A DNA stretch of 34,964 bases, from contig CAIYES010000017.1 in assembly GCA_903925275.1 (NCBI GenBank), positions 1 through 34,964 on the forward strand, in the 5' to 3' direction. The stretch comes from an uncultured Bacteroidales bacterium. GTDB taxonomy: Bacteria > Bacteroidota > Bacteroidia > Bacteroidales > FEN-979. The first letter of the stretch is position 1; each line of letters starts with the position of its first letter. The notes beneath the pieces are model-generated. The model did not search any database. It had not been told where the DNA came from and was given only the letters and a program-made list of their open reading frames with translations. A program made the translations under genes and the position numbers. Positions 1-10,100 of the stretch are shown piece after piece.

Positions 1-141
1 ATATAGGAACCAGGTCAGCAGCATCAATGTTGCAACCAAAATCCAGGGAAGCCAGATGCTTAGCGCATCCTTTTTTTTTGCAGTTGGCCTCGCAGGAATT
101 TTCGTATTTGTTTTATGTTTTGCCGGATTTCCTTTTTTCAT
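1..141 (-). CDS. Partial membrane protein, N-terminus only (probable TMTC/GT-C-like family member)
   Basis: Only the first 47 residues are in the window; the gene runs off the left edge. An ATG at 141 opens a Lys-rich cytoplasmic head (MKKGNPAKHKTNTK...) followed after about residue 25 by a hydrophobic, Trp-rich segment (ALSIWLPWILVATLMLLTWF) that must be a membrane helix. The same layout, a basic low-complexity head and then a first helix, opens the two TPR membrane proteins at 848-2635 and 2740-4788, and the gene lies in the same direction downstream of them. I infer a fourth paralogue, but no family motif is visible in this fragment. A run of nine T on the + strand (71-79) sits inside the gene; I checked the frame across it and it stays open. 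Confidence 0.5.
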   Translation of the reverse strand, partial: MKKGNPAKHKTNTKIPARPTAKKKDALSIWLPWILVATLMLLTWFLY

Positions 142-246
142 AAGTTAATGATATCTATTTTAATGGTCATTTGGGATTTCATTGATTATCATCCCCGGAT
201 TGCATGAACATTGTTATGATGTTTATGTTGTAATTCAACCATCGGC

Positions 247-768
247 TTAATTTTTATCACTTTTAATCCGAGTAAGTGTAATTTCTTTAACCACCTTTCC
301 ATCAACAATAGCAGTTTGTACAATCATATCAGTGGTTTTGAATTCAAATTTAAACATGTATGGAGCATTGTCGGGATTGGTAACAATAATCTCACCTGTA
401 TTTTTCGATGTGAACCAAGCATTACAAATTTCAATGATTGGAGAAGATTTTATAAGTTCTGCTATAATGAACTTGTCCGTTTTTTTGTCATATCCATAGA
501 TTTGTTTTACAGAATCAATGTTTTCGCCTTTAGTGACAATCTGACTATTGCTTAACATTCCTGTTCCAAACGATGTATTGTCAGATATGAGCGTAGTGTC
601 CATCCCTAGTTCACATTTCCATGTTCCTATAAACTGTTTCATCAACGCTATTTGATTGAGTTGTACATGCGTTGTCTGGGCATGAATTCCGCTTATACTT
701 AAAAAAAAGGATAAAAAAATCACTGCTGTTTTACCATATGTTCTCATCCGATGTTGTGTTTGATTCAT
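247..768 (-). CDS. Small secreted protein, lipocalin/DUF1579-like
   Basis: The 173-residue product has a signal peptide: a basic start, a hydrophobic core (TAVIFLSFFLSISG) and a likely cleavage after IHA, before QTT near residue 31. The mature part begins with MKQFIGTWKCELG, a pattern seen at the start of DUF1579/lipocalin-like beta-barrel proteins, and the rest alternates in a beta-rich way (FKFEFKTTDMIVQTAIVDGKVVKEITLTR). No catalytic motif is visible, so no function is assigned. A second in-frame ATG at 747 would give a more typical signal-peptide start and may be the true one. It lies between two members of the TPR membrane-protein series and could share their transcript. Confidence 0.7.
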   Translation of the reverse strand: MNQTQHRMRTYGKTAVIFLSFFLSISGIHAQTTHVQLNQIALMKQFIGTWKCELGMDTTLISDNTSFGTGMLSNSQIVTKGENIDSVKQIYGYDKKTDKFIIAELIKSSPIIEICNAWFTSKNTGEIIVTNPDNAPYMFKFEFKTTDMIVQTAIVDGKVVKEITLTRIKSDKN

Positions 769-847
769 ATATTAAACAAAATTGTTGTAATAAAATCAAG
801 CGTTTGGGTCGTTTCTTAGCATGACTACCAACATCATTTTAACTATC

Positions 848-2635
848 TCATTTACGTTTGTAGGTCGAATCAATTGCAGCCGCTTTGTCAAAATACTCCT
901 TGCCTAAAGCCAGCTGGCCGAGATTGCTGTATGTGAGACCGGCGGTATAGAGGAGCGCAGCATCATTCTTGTTTATTTCCAATCCCTTGAGGGTATACTC
1001 AAGGGATGTGCTATAATCGCCTTTTATCCCGTAAGCTGTGGCCAGGTCATTGATTACGATAAGATTTTGAGGATTGGCCTGATAAGCCTGCTGGAAAAAT
1101 TTGAAGGAGGTTTCCAGTTCATTCAACTCTTTCCCATATATTTTCCCGATCCTGTCTAACGCATTGTCATCCTTTGGGTTCCATTCAGCTACCAACAGGA
1201 GATCTTTCAGTGCTTCCCGGGGGTTGCCTTCGCCCTGATAAAATTGCGATCTGCTAGCATAGGCAATGGTAACACGGTTATCCAATGGATATAGCCTGAT
1301 AACATTGCTCCATAAGGTTTCATCGTTTTTCCAAACCTTGGTCTGTTCCCGGGTAAGGAAGAACAACAATCCTGCATAAATAACAACTATAACTATGATG
1401 GGTACTTTGAAGGTTTTTGTTTGATACAGCAGATGAACAAAATATCCGGCTATGAAAAACAACCCGATGGAGGGAATATAGGCATACCTGTCGGCCATGC
1501 TGGCCCTTCCAACCGGAAGAAATTGTAGTACCAGGGCAATGGTGACGGCATAAAACAATAACCCGAAACCGGTAATACATAGATTTTTCCTCTTTGAAAT
1601 GACACCGAAAACTGAAAAGCCGAAAATAGCAATCGTGAGCAAAAGTGTAAGGTAAAACACCGGAGGAAAGGTATTGATAACCCAGCCGGCATTGATCAAG
1701 GGATAGGGATAGGGATAAAACGCTGACAATCCGAACGGGAGGAATATTTTCAGTATATATGCCGCAAAGCCATAACAGGCATGGAATATCCGTAAATGGA
1801 GCGGGAATGAATTATCACCGATCGCCATGCCTTCAGTCTGTATCCTGACCGCTAAGAAGCCAAGCAGAATCGCCACGATGAAATATGGGATTTTATCGGG
1901 GAGAAGTTTCCAGCTCCATCTTTTTTTCTCCATGAAACCCACAAGGATCAGCACCAGCGGAAGACTTGCGGCCATTGCCTTTGACAACATTGCGCAAAGG
2001 AACAGGAATAGGGATACCGCATAAAGTTTCCAATCTGATTTCTTTAGAAACTGCTGGTAGGTTATAAGGGAGGCAAGAAAGAAAAAAGCATAAAGGACAT
2101 CTTTTCTTTCTGATATCCAGGCCACGGATTCAACATGGACAGGGGCCAGTCCAAAAAGTAAGGCCGTGACGGCGGCAATCTCCAGATTCTTTTTTGTCAA
2201 AAGATAAATGAAGATGAAAACCAGGAGGGTATTCAGGAGGTGAAAAATGAGATTTGTCAGGTGATAGCCAAAAGGTTCATCTTTCGAGAAATAATAGTTG
2301 ATTGCCAGTGACAATGTGGTCAATGGATGATAATTTGCATATAACCCTTTGTCCTCCTTGAAAATTCTCATAATACCATTGGCGGAGATGCTTTTTACCA
2401 GGTCATTGTTTGTAACATATGCCTGATCATCCCAGGTTTTAAGAATGCCGTTGTGCAGAGCAGGAATAAATGCTATAAAAGTAACGATCAGGATAACAAA
2501 AACAACCAGCATTCTGACATACGATGTTCCGGGTGCCGCGGCAACGGATTTATGTGGTTTTACAGAAGTCACTTTTTTGCGCGATACATCTGCGAATGGT
2601 ACTTGTTTTTTGTTTTTTTGTTTTATTTCTTTCAT
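848..2635 (-). CDS. TMTC-like GT-C membrane protein with C-terminal TPRs
   Basis: The 595-residue product has a Lys-rich N-terminal tail (residues 1-38), a first helix at about 40-58, then a periplasmic loop with TWDDQAYVTNN (Asp 69-70) and NYHPLTTLSLAINYY (101-114). These are hallmarks of the TMTC/PMT-like GT-C fold, where the first-loop acidic pair is expected at the active site. VHVESVAWISERKDVLY (167-182) follows, then about eight more helices to roughly residue 430. The last 120 residues are TPR-like helix pairs (DNALDRIGKIYG, LIVINDLATAYG, AALLYTAGLTYSNLG). The likely role is transfer of a sugar from a lipid-linked donor to exported proteins or glycans; donor and acceptor cannot be read from sequence. 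It is 35-40 percent similar by eye in the motif regions to the gene at 2740-4788. Confidence 0.75.
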   Translation of the reverse strand: MKEIKQKNKKQVPFADVSRKKVTSVKPHKSVAAAPGTSYVRMLVVFVILIVTFIAFIPALHNGILKTWDDQAYVTNNDLVKSISANGIMRIFKEDKGLYANYHPLTTLSLAINYYFSKDEPFGYHLTNLIFHLLNTLLVFIFIYLLTKKNLEIAAVTALLFGLAPVHVESVAWISERKDVLYAFFFLASLITYQQFLKKSDWKLYAVSLFLFLCAMLSKAMAASLPLVLILVGFMEKKRWSWKLLPDKIPYFIVAILLGFLAVRIQTEGMAIGDNSFPLHLRIFHACYGFAAYILKIFLPFGLSAFYPYPYPLINAGWVINTFPPVFYLTLLLTIAIFGFSVFGVISKRKNLCITGFGLLFYAVTIALVLQFLPVGRASMADRYAYIPSIGLFFIAGYFVHLLYQTKTFKVPIIVIVVIYAGLLFFLTREQTKVWKNDETLWSNVIRLYPLDNRVTIAYASRSQFYQGEGNPREALKDLLLVAEWNPKDDNALDRIGKIYGKELNELETSFKFFQQAYQANPQNLIVINDLATAYGIKGDYSTSLEYTLKGLEINKNDAALLYTAGLTYSNLGQLALGKEYFDKAAAIDSTYKRK

Positions 2636-2669
2636 CGCTCATGTTAGTATGTAAAAATTTAATTTTCCT

Positions 2670-2737
2670 CACCCTTTCCCTCATGGAACTAAAATTACCA
2701 TTTTCCTTCCGGGAGAAGTGATCGGAGGGAAAAGGTG
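2670..2737. repeat. Imperfect inverted repeat between two TPR membrane-protein genes
   Basis: CACCCTTTCCCTC (2670-2682) is mirrored by GAGGGAAAAGGTG (2725-2737) with one mismatch in 13 and a 42-bp loop. It sits between the stop of the upstream gene (2740) and the start of the next (2635). It could be a remnant of a dispersed palindromic element or a weak intergenic hairpin; there is no T-tract on either side to make it a terminator. Confidence 0.35.
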
Positions 2738-2739
2738 AT

Positions 2740-4788
2740 TTATTTCAATGCCCGAAATAACGATTGTTCGGTCACATTCGCCCCCAACTGCCGGGCTTTA
2801 TTAAGGTCATCGATTGCTTTCTGATGCATCCCCGCTTGTTGATAGGCCACTGACCTGTTCATGTACAAAGAGGTTTTTTGGGGATTCAGCCTGATTGCTT
2901 CTGCAAAATCATCGATGGCCAACTTGAACAATCCTTTACTTTTATATGCAATACCTCGCCATTCATAAACATTAGGATTCGTGGTATGGCTGTTTATGAC
3001 GAAAGTGTAATCGCTGATGGCCAAATCCCATTTTTGGAGTGAACTGTAAGCTACGCCCCTGTTTAGATAGGATTCGGTATTGCCGGGATAGATGGCGATT
3101 TTGCTGCTGCAATCTTCGATCGCATTTTCAAATTGGCCCATTCTGAAATAGAGGGATCCACGGTCGCCAAGAGCCATTGCAAGGGGTGCGTTGATCGCAT
3201 AGGCTTTGTTAAAATCAATTAAGGCCGAATCCAACACTCCCAGGGTAGCGTAGGCATTGCCACGACCGGTAAGCGCCTTTAAATGATTCGAATTTATCGA
3301 CAATGCTGTGTTATAATCGGCAACTGCAAGCCGGGGGAGGTTTTGCAGGCGATAGAGACTTCCACGGTTATTTAAAGCATCGACAAAATTTGGCATGAGG
3401 TTGATAGACTTCGTAAAATCCTGCAATGCTTTGTCATACATTTTCTCGTTTCCATAATAAAATCCCCTGTTGTTATATGCAGTATAGCTTCCCGGGTATT
3501 TGGCGATGACATCAGTCCAGAGTGTTTCGCTGTTTTTCCACACCCTAACCCGCTGGAGCGAAAGGATGGTCATAATTCCAAAGAATATCACCATTACCGG
3601 GTAAATATACCTCAGCGGGATCTTGTCCTTTTCTGCAGCATGGTTCATAAGCCATGCCAACCCGACAAAGAGCCCGATATAGGAAATATAGGTATAGCGT
3701 TCGGCAATTACTGCACTTCCAACCTGCATAAACTGGAGTGTGAGTAAGATATTCAGGAAATAGAACATTAAACAAAAGAACAACACCCTGGTATATTTCA
3801 GCGAATAGAGAACGAATCCTATAATTACAACGTTGATGATTGGTGCAACGAAATAACTCCATGGCATATCCAGTGAGCTGTTAAACCCGGGAACAGGGTG
3901 CAATGCCGACAGGCCGACAGGGACTATCAACTTGAAGATGTAAATAAAAAACCCATACGATGCAAACAGAAATTGCTGGACTGCATTGTAGCTCCTTATA
4001 TCAACCACAGCTATATCCAATTGGGCATTGAGGGTAGCCATGCCTATTACAACCGAGATGGCAAAAAACGGGATTTTTTCGGCAATCAGCAGCAGATTGA
4101 TCTTTCGTTTATAAAAATAATCCAACAACAACATTATCAATGGGAAGACTACTGAAGATGGTTTGGAAAGGCCGGCAAAAACAAATAAAACAAAGGAAAT
4201 CAGATACCAGTTCCATCGTCGTTTTCCGATGTATAAAATCCATGAGATCATCGCGGAAAGAAAGAAAAGGGTATACAAAACATCTTTGCGTTCTGAAATC
4301 CAGGCCACCGACTCAACATGCATGGGATGAACGGCAAAAAGAGCAGCAACAAACAAGGCCAGCGATTTGTTACGATCAAGAAGGAGGAAGGCAAAATAAA
4401 AGGTCATCAGAATGTTAAAAAGATGGAGAATAATATTAACAAGGTAATAGGAAAAGGGCTCCATGCCTGAAAATCTGTAGTTGAGCGCCAACGAAAGCAT
4501 CGTGAGCGGATGGTAATTGAGCGCGACGGGCTTTGTGAATATATGTTCAAGGTTGGCCGGTGTAAGGGCTTTAATATACTGGTTGTCTGTTATGTAATCA
4601 TTGTCATCCCAATTGGTAAAATTATGGTGTAATGCAGGATAATAGACAAAAATGGTGACAACTATAACAAGGGCCAGCAAGAGCAACTCCTTATTTTTCA
4701 TTAAAAAACCCTGCTCCTTCATTGTATTGAAAACAGGTTTTGCAGCAGGTTTCTTTTTATGTTGACTGGAACGGCTGGCAGACTTCAT
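2740..4788 (-). CDS. TMTC-like GT-C membrane protein with seven or so TPRs
   Basis: This 682-residue protein is the longest of the series. It has a basic tail (residues 1-32), a helix at about 33-52, TNWDDNDYITDNQY (58-71), NYHPLTMLSLALNY (91-104), LHLFNILMTF (121-130) and HPMHVESVAWISERKDVLY (about 158-176), all shared with the 848-2635 protein and typical of TMTC-like GT-C proteins. Helices continue to about 415. From about 440 to 682 there are regular 34-residue TPRs (AYNNRGFYYGNEKMYDKALQ, ALNNRGSLYRL, ALTGRGNAYATLG, ALGDRGSLYFRMG, SYLNRGVAYSSLQ, VYEWRGIAYKSKG, LYMNRSVAYQQAG). The TPRs probably bind the acceptor protein or a partner. Seventy-odd bases separate it from the upstream paralogue, which suggests co-transcription. 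Confidence 0.78.
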   Translation of the reverse strand: MKSASRSSQHKKKPAAKPVFNTMKEQGFLMKNKELLLLALVIVVTIFVYYPALHHNFTNWDDNDYITDNQYIKALTPANLEHIFTKPVALNYHPLTMLSLALNYRFSGMEPFSYYLVNIILHLFNILMTFYFAFLLLDRNKSLALFVAALFAVHPMHVESVAWISERKDVLYTLFFLSAMISWILYIGKRRWNWYLISFVLFVFAGLSKPSSVVFPLIMLLLDYFYKRKINLLLIAEKIPFFAISVVIGMATLNAQLDIAVVDIRSYNAVQQFLFASYGFFIYIFKLIVPVGLSALHPVPGFNSSLDMPWSYFVAPIINVVIIGFVLYSLKYTRVLFFCLMFYFLNILLTLQFMQVGSAVIAERYTYISYIGLFVGLAWLMNHAAEKDKIPLRYIYPVMVIFFGIMTILSLQRVRVWKNSETLWTDVIAKYPGSYTAYNNRGFYYGNEKMYDKALQDFTKSINLMPNFVDALNNRGSLYRLQNLPRLAVADYNTALSINSNHLKALTGRGNAYATLGVLDSALIDFNKAYAINAPLAMALGDRGSLYFRMGQFENAIEDCSSKIAIYPGNTESYLNRGVAYSSLQKWDLAISDYTFVINSHTTNPNVYEWRGIAYKSKGLFKLAIDDFAEAIRLNPQKTSLYMNRSVAYQQAGMHQKAIDDLNKARQLGANVTEQSLFRALK

Positions 4789-4793
4789 AAATT

Positions 4794-4821
4794 ACAAATG
4801 ACAAGTGACAAATGACAAATG
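4794..4821. repeat. Four 7-bp tandem repeats (ACAARTG)
   Basis: ACAAATG, ACAAGTG, ACAAATG and ACAAATG run head to tail directly upstream of the start codon at 4788, in the gap to the preceding gene. It looks like a simple-sequence tract; length changes there could alter the leader of the downstream gene, but nothing shows a function. Confidence 0.6.
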
Positions 4822-4861
4822 AAAGGGTACGGACATACTCATGGTATACATTTGCACCATT

Positions 4862-6643
4862 TCACCTGCCTTTCCCATACAGATCTTCAGCTTTTCCCCC
4901 ACCTTTCACATACAGTGCTGCAAAGTAGCTGGCAGAATCTTTGAGATTTGTGTTGTTTGAATAGTAAAGACTTAGGTTTTTATAGGCACCGATAATGGAA
5001 GGATCAATCTGAGTAACCTGCCTCCACAGGGCGACGGCTTTTTGATTTTTTCCCTGATTGATCGAGAAAAGGGCAATGTTCATGATGACTTCAATGTTGG
5101 CAGGGTCATATTTCAGGGCTATCTCAACCCGTTCGGCAGCTTTGGCATATTCTCCTTTTTTTGCAAGGGCATTGGATGATTCGATGCAAAGGTTAACGAA
5201 ATTTCTCATAACATCGGGTTTGGTTTCCCCCATTTCGATTGCTTTGGTAAAATAGGAAAACGCACCTTCGAAGTTTTTCTTTCTCATCAGTTCAATCATG
5301 CCCAGGTTGTAATAAAAGATGCCGTACTCTTTTAGCCGCACCGCTTCATGCAACTGCTCTTCAAACTTTACAAAATCCTGTTGCTTGAAATAGTATCTGC
5401 CGTAAAAATGGTGGAACCATGCGCGATCGGGCGAAACCTTCAGAACAGATCCCCAGAACGCTTCAGCATCCTTGTACTTCCTTTCCTGCAACAGTGTAAA
5501 AAAGGAAAAAGTAACCATCAGGAGTGCAAAAATAATTTGAATTTGTCTTTTTTTCAGATCAACCCAGGCTTCAGGAAGAATGGCAAGCAGCATGAAAAGC
5601 AGTCCGATCGAAGGTAAACAGGCACGATGTTCGATATAATCGAAGCTGTCGCTGGTATTAAACTGCCGGATAAACATATTCGGAATTGCGAATGCCATGA
5701 ACCAGGCCAGACCAAGGAGGATAACGGGTGTGTTTTTTTGCTTGCTCAGAAAAATCACGGTTGTGAACAAGAGAATGATGATCAACCCAGCCAGTGTGTA
5801 GAATACTGAGAAGACCGGCATCACCGCCAGGTCGAATGGAAGAAAGAACCTGGCAACGATTTCAGGCAGAAAAGGCAGGTTTTTCAAAATGGCACTTAAT
5901 CCCTGTTCGTCGTTTTGGAGCACCCCGGTAGCGCTTTTTCGTAAAAAGAACCAACCAATGATTATGATCAGCCAACTGACATACAGCAGCATTTTCTGTG
6001 GATCAATTGTCCGTTGTTTCTTAAGGAAAAGGTAGATCAAAAACAAGAAAGGTAAAGCAATGGCAGACTCTTTAGAGAAGAATGCGGCGGTGAAAAACAG
6101 GAGATGAAGGAACAATGAAACTCCGGATTTTTTGCGTGTAAATTTAATGAAGTAAGCAAATGAGAGCACCCCAAAGAGGGTTATCAGGAGGTCGTTGAGT
6201 GCAGGAATCCAGAAGACCGCATTGGCGATAAGGGGGTGCAAGGAGAACAGGAGCGCACCGATCAATGATTTTGCTTTGCTGAATCCGAGCAAACTCAACA
6301 GCCATAGTAAACTCAAACAGCTCAGGCAATGAATAAGCACACTGACCAGGTGATAGGCCTTTGGATCGGTTCCTCCAAACTGGGCACCAATCATCAGTGC
6401 GACATTGAGCAGTGGCCGGTAATATGGAACTGTTTTCCCTAAAAAAACATCGGTGGTAAAGAGATTGCCGAGGTTGGCCGGGTTACTGATCTTTGCCTGA
6501 TTTTCGAGCACCAGTACATCGTCGTCGAAGTAGACGTAACCCAGATTCAGTACGGAGAGATAAAGCGTGAAAGGTATAAGGAATACAATAATCCTGGAAT
6601 AGTTGAAAAAACGGTCGAATGGGTCCGGTTTGGCTTTTTTCAC
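4862..6643 (-). CDS. Divergent TMTC-like GT-C membrane protein with TPR tail
   Basis: The 593-residue product starts at a GTG (6643), because an in-frame TGA lies just upstream and no ATG is available. After a short head, helix 1 (residues 17-36) leads to YVYFDDDVLVLENQ, the counterpart of the WDD loop in its two paralogues, then YYRPLLNVALMIGAQFGG in place of NYHPLTMLSLALNY and LHPLIANAVFWIPALNDLL in place of HPMHVESVAWISERKDVLY. So the fold is kept but the consensus residues have drifted. About ten helices are followed by TPR-like pairs from roughly 390 (WFHHFYGRYYFKQQDF, GIFYYNLGMIELMRKKNFEGA, VEIALKYDPANIEVIMNIALF). Its substrate probably differs from those of the neighbours. It lies 47 bp downstream of the diiron-protein gene. 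Confidence 0.7.
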   Translation of the reverse strand: MKKAKPDPFDRFFNYSRIIVFLIPFTLYLSVLNLGYVYFDDDVLVLENQAKISNPANLGNLFTTDVFLGKTVPYYRPLLNVALMIGAQFGGTDPKAYHLVSVLIHCLSCLSLLWLLSLLGFSKAKSLIGALLFSLHPLIANAVFWIPALNDLLITLFGVLSFAYFIKFTRKKSGVSLFLHLLFFTAAFFSKESAIALPFLFLIYLFLKKQRTIDPQKMLLYVSWLIIIIGWFFLRKSATGVLQNDEQGLSAILKNLPFLPEIVARFFLPFDLAVMPVFSVFYTLAGLIIILLFTTVIFLSKQKNTPVILLGLAWFMAFAIPNMFIRQFNTSDSFDYIEHRACLPSIGLLFMLLAILPEAWVDLKKRQIQIIFALLMVTFSFFTLLQERKYKDAEAFWGSVLKVSPDRAWFHHFYGRYYFKQQDFVKFEEQLHEAVRLKEYGIFYYNLGMIELMRKKNFEGAFSYFTKAIEMGETKPDVMRNFVNLCIESSNALAKKGEYAKAAERVEIALKYDPANIEVIMNIALFSINQGKNQKAVALWRQVTQIDPSIIGAYKNLSLYYSNNTNLKDSASYFAALYVKGGGKAEDLYGKGR

Positions 6644-6690
6644 GGTTGTCTGGTCTAAAAGTGGTCAGCTTTTCAGGAATTAATAAACAA

Positions 6691-7146
6691 TTAGTTTTCC
6701 TTCAGAATATAATCATCATATTCTATTTCGAAAGCTAGTTTATGTTTTGATTCCTCCATGGCCAGGTTGAGAAAGAGCGCTTTCACCGACGCATCCTCAG
6801 CATTGGCAGCCAACGCAGAATACATCCTGAAGGCGGCTTTTTCCTTTTTCATGGCCAGGATCAAAGCATCCTGATACGACATGTTGGCCGAAGGCCTCAC
6901 ATCAACAAGATATTCTGTAATTTTCAAATCCCGGACCTTTTCCACGGGCAACAGGAAATGGCCTTGTTCTTTGACATTTAAAAGATTTGCCTTATGCCGC
7001 ATCTCCTCTTCGGCATATTCATGAAAAACTTTCTTGGTTTGCTGATTTTTCGACTGAGCTGCCAGTTGCAGATAAAAGTCGACGGCTGCCTGCTCTTCCC
7101 CGATTGCAAAATCAAGGATATCGTTTATGCTGGTGAATTCTTTCAT
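6691..7146 (-). CDS. Rubrerythrin/ferritin-like diiron protein
   Basis: I start the gene at the ATG at 7146 (MKEFTSINDILDF); the longer reading frame from 7191 would overlap the upstream gene's C-terminus and adds an unrelated head. The 151-residue product is an all-helical ferritin-like protein with two matching halves carrying diiron ligands: Glu17/18 in IGEEQAA and Glu48-x-x-His51 in EEEMRH, then Glu102 in KKEKAAFRMY and Glu132-x-x-His135 in MEESKH. It lacks the C-terminal rubredoxin domain of classical rubrerythrin. Related proteins reduce peroxide or bind iron in anaerobes. It begins 4 bp after the stop of the large Fe-S subunit, so it is probably translated from the same mRNA and may protect that complex or take electrons from it; that link is inference. 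Confidence 0.8.
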   Translation of the reverse strand: MKEFTSINDILDFAIGEEQAAVDFYLQLAAQSKNQQTKKVFHEYAEEEMRHKANLLNVKEQGHFLLPVEKVRDLKITEYLVDVRPSANMSYQDALILAMKKEKAAFRMYSALAANAEDASVKALFLNLAMEESKHKLAFEIEYDDYILKEN

Positions 7147-7150
7147 TGGG

Positions 7151-10100
7151 TTAATTTTTATTAGTGAATTGTTTGTCAAACTCCTCTTCAAACCGCCTGG
7201 TTACAGCATCACACCCATGATTATAATGACGTTTGTTGTTGTCCTCTTTTGTAGGGCGCATGAGCAGCTTACCGTGTTCTCTTTTTACGGGGAGAAGTGC
7301 AATGACCTCCATAAAGATTTCATGTGGATTGTCACTGGAGATGATTCCGAACTCATTCAGAATCCCGGTAAGTTGTTGAAGTGATGTTTGCTCCAGCCGC
7401 GATTTCACAACATTGCCGAACTCCTGAATAACTTTCTGGGCATTGGTAAATGTGCCTCCCAACTCGGAAGGAAAAGAGGCAGGCAGGATAAGATCGGCAG
7501 CTTTTGCTGAATCCGTAAGAAAATAATCCTGAACTACTTTAAAAGTGGCCATTGCAAAAACTTTTTCAATGGCTGTACGGTTGATGGCGCAACCCACCGG
7601 ATCTTCCCCGAAAACAAAGAGGTTTCGCACCAAACCTTCATTTAACATGCCGTGAAGACAGTCGGTTTCTTCAGAGGCGATCTCATCTACCCTCCAGGTT
7701 TCTTTTAACCGGTTAATATAGGCTGCATCAGAAAGTTTCTGGCCTCCAATGCCGAGATGGGGGCTTATCCCCATGTCAAAAATACCCTGAGAATTGTTTT
7801 TTTCCTTTAGAGAGATAAGGCCATTGGCTGTTTTGCCCAGTTTTCCGGTAATCCTTGCAAGGTTGAATAACTCCTTCGAGGTGTTGCCGGATGTTTCCTT
7901 TTCTGAAAAAACAAGAATGGCATTCATCTCATTGTTATAGGCTTCGGCAAATGAGGCAATCTCATCGGCCGTAAGGCCTGACTTTGTAAGGAGGGTGTCG
8001 AAATCTTCAAGAAGCAGCATGGCTTTATACCCCTCAAAACCCTCCACCCTGTCGCGCAGGAAGAGTGCATTTTCCAATCCTTTCGACAGCAGATAATGGT
8101 TCACTGCCTTTACGAAATGGTAATACGATTTAACAACAACCTGCTGATTCACCTTATGCGACATGGTGTTAACCGGTTTTTCGGTGACCATAATCACGGG
8201 GATTTTCTTCAGATGACGGGCATTCTGGACCATAAATCCAACCACAGCATGATCCTTGTTTATTTCGGTACCAAGGAGGTAGATTGCGCTTGCATGCTGT
8301 ATTTCAGCGAAGGAGGTGTTGAGGTCGGAATTGGTACGGTAACCCTCTCCCCTGCCCAGGTAATGAAAACTACCGACATTGTTTGTCTTTGCAGCAGCAC
8401 GTGCCAGTTTATGGATCAGCGAGAGCTCTTCATTCGATAACCTGGCGCCACCGAAGAAGGCGTTTTCAGAAGGTTTTACCGATTTGATCTTTTCCGATAT
8501 CACCTGGTAGGCCTTTTCGAAAGTTATTTCTTCAAATCGGCCATTGACTTTCAGCATCGGACGGGTTATCCTGTTTACATCGTTGAGATACTGATAGCCG
8601 AATTTGGGGTATTTGCAAAGGTTTCCATCAGTGTTGACCAGGCCTTGCGCACCGGTTACTCCGAAGATAAATCCATTTTTATGATGCAGCTTAAGGGCAC
8701 ATCCCACTGAGCAATAATTGCAGATTGTTTCTGCCTTGTCAGACTTCACCGGACCCGGTTTGAACAGGACATTTTCGGTAATGGCGCCGGTGGGACAGGT
8801 GGAGATACACATCCCGCACGATTCGCAAGGGGTATCCTGCAATGCTTCTCCCATGCTTGGGGCGACATACGTGTCAAACCCGCGGTTGATCAAACCCAGG
8901 GCATTGGCTCCAACTACTTCGCGGCAAATGCGCACGCAACGGGCACACAGGATGCATTTGTTATTATCTATCTCAATATAAGGATGGCGAAAATCAACCT
9001 TGTATTCCCTGTATTCGCCCTCAAATGATTTCTGCTGGGCATTGTACTCGCTGGAATATTTCTGCAGGTCGCAATCAAAGTAAGCAACACAACCGCATTC
9101 GAGACAGCGCTGGGCTTCGTGATGGGCCACCTCTTCGCCGGCATAACCGAGTTCCACTTCGTTAAAGTTCAGACGGGCATCGGTTGGCAGCGTTGGCATC
9201 TCTTCCCTGATCTGTGTGGTAAAATTCCCCAGATAGTCTTCCTTACGTTGCTTTTTGAAATTATCACGTTTGCTTGTGAAGGGCTTTTTCAATGGTTGCA
9301 TAGCCAATCCCATAAGAAATTGGTGGGCACTCGTGGAGGCAACCTTTGCCTGAGCAACGGCTTCGATGATGGTTGCGGGGCCGCTTACACCGTCGCCGGC
9401 AGCAAAAACAGATGGAATGCCGGTTTGCAGGGTAGCTTTGTCGGCATCGATGTCGCCCCATTTGTTAATTTTCAACTCGCCACCTTCCGCATGGGTGTTG
9501 ATGTCGTTGATGAAATTAACATCCGTTTTCTGACCGATGGCGGCCAGAATATAATCCAGCTTCAGATCGAAATCGGAACCTTCAACAGGCACAGGACGGC
9601 GGCGGCCTGAAGCATCGGGTTCCCCGAGCATCATTTTTATGCACGTTACCGATTCTACCTCTCCGTTTGCATTTTTATTGATTTTCTTTGGCAGGGTAAG
9701 AAAGAGGTACTCCACACCTTCAAGTTTCGATTCATGGATTTCGATGGGATTCGCGGGCATCTCCTTTTCGGTACGGCGATAGATTACATAGACCTTTTCA
9801 GCTTTGCAGCGGATCGAGGTGCGGCAGCAATCCATGGCGGTATTACCTCCACCGACTACCGCGATGGTTTTGCCAGTAAAATCGTACCGCTGGCCAGTCA
9901 TCTCCATATTTTTCAGAAAATCTATTCCGGAATATACGTTGCCGGCATCATCGCCTTCGCACCCCACACCGGTTCCTTTCTGTGAGCCGATGGTAAGAAT
10001 TGTGGCATCATAGGCCAGCCTGAGGTCACGATAACTGAGATTCTCTCCCAGCCGTTTGTTATAAAAAATGTTCACCCCGAGATCGGTAATGTTCTTTACC

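Noticed and set aside
61-90. Frameshift at the run of nine T in the partial gene at the left edge
   Set aside because: Careful codon counting from the ATG at 141 shows the frame stays open and runs into a membrane helix.
7147-7191. Upstream start at 7191 for the diiron protein
   Set aside because: It would overlap the end of the previous gene and add 15 residues without family similarity.
9119-9610. 163-residue plus-strand reading frame inside the large subunit gene
   Set aside because: Antisense shadow of a strongly supported coding region; no recognisable motif.
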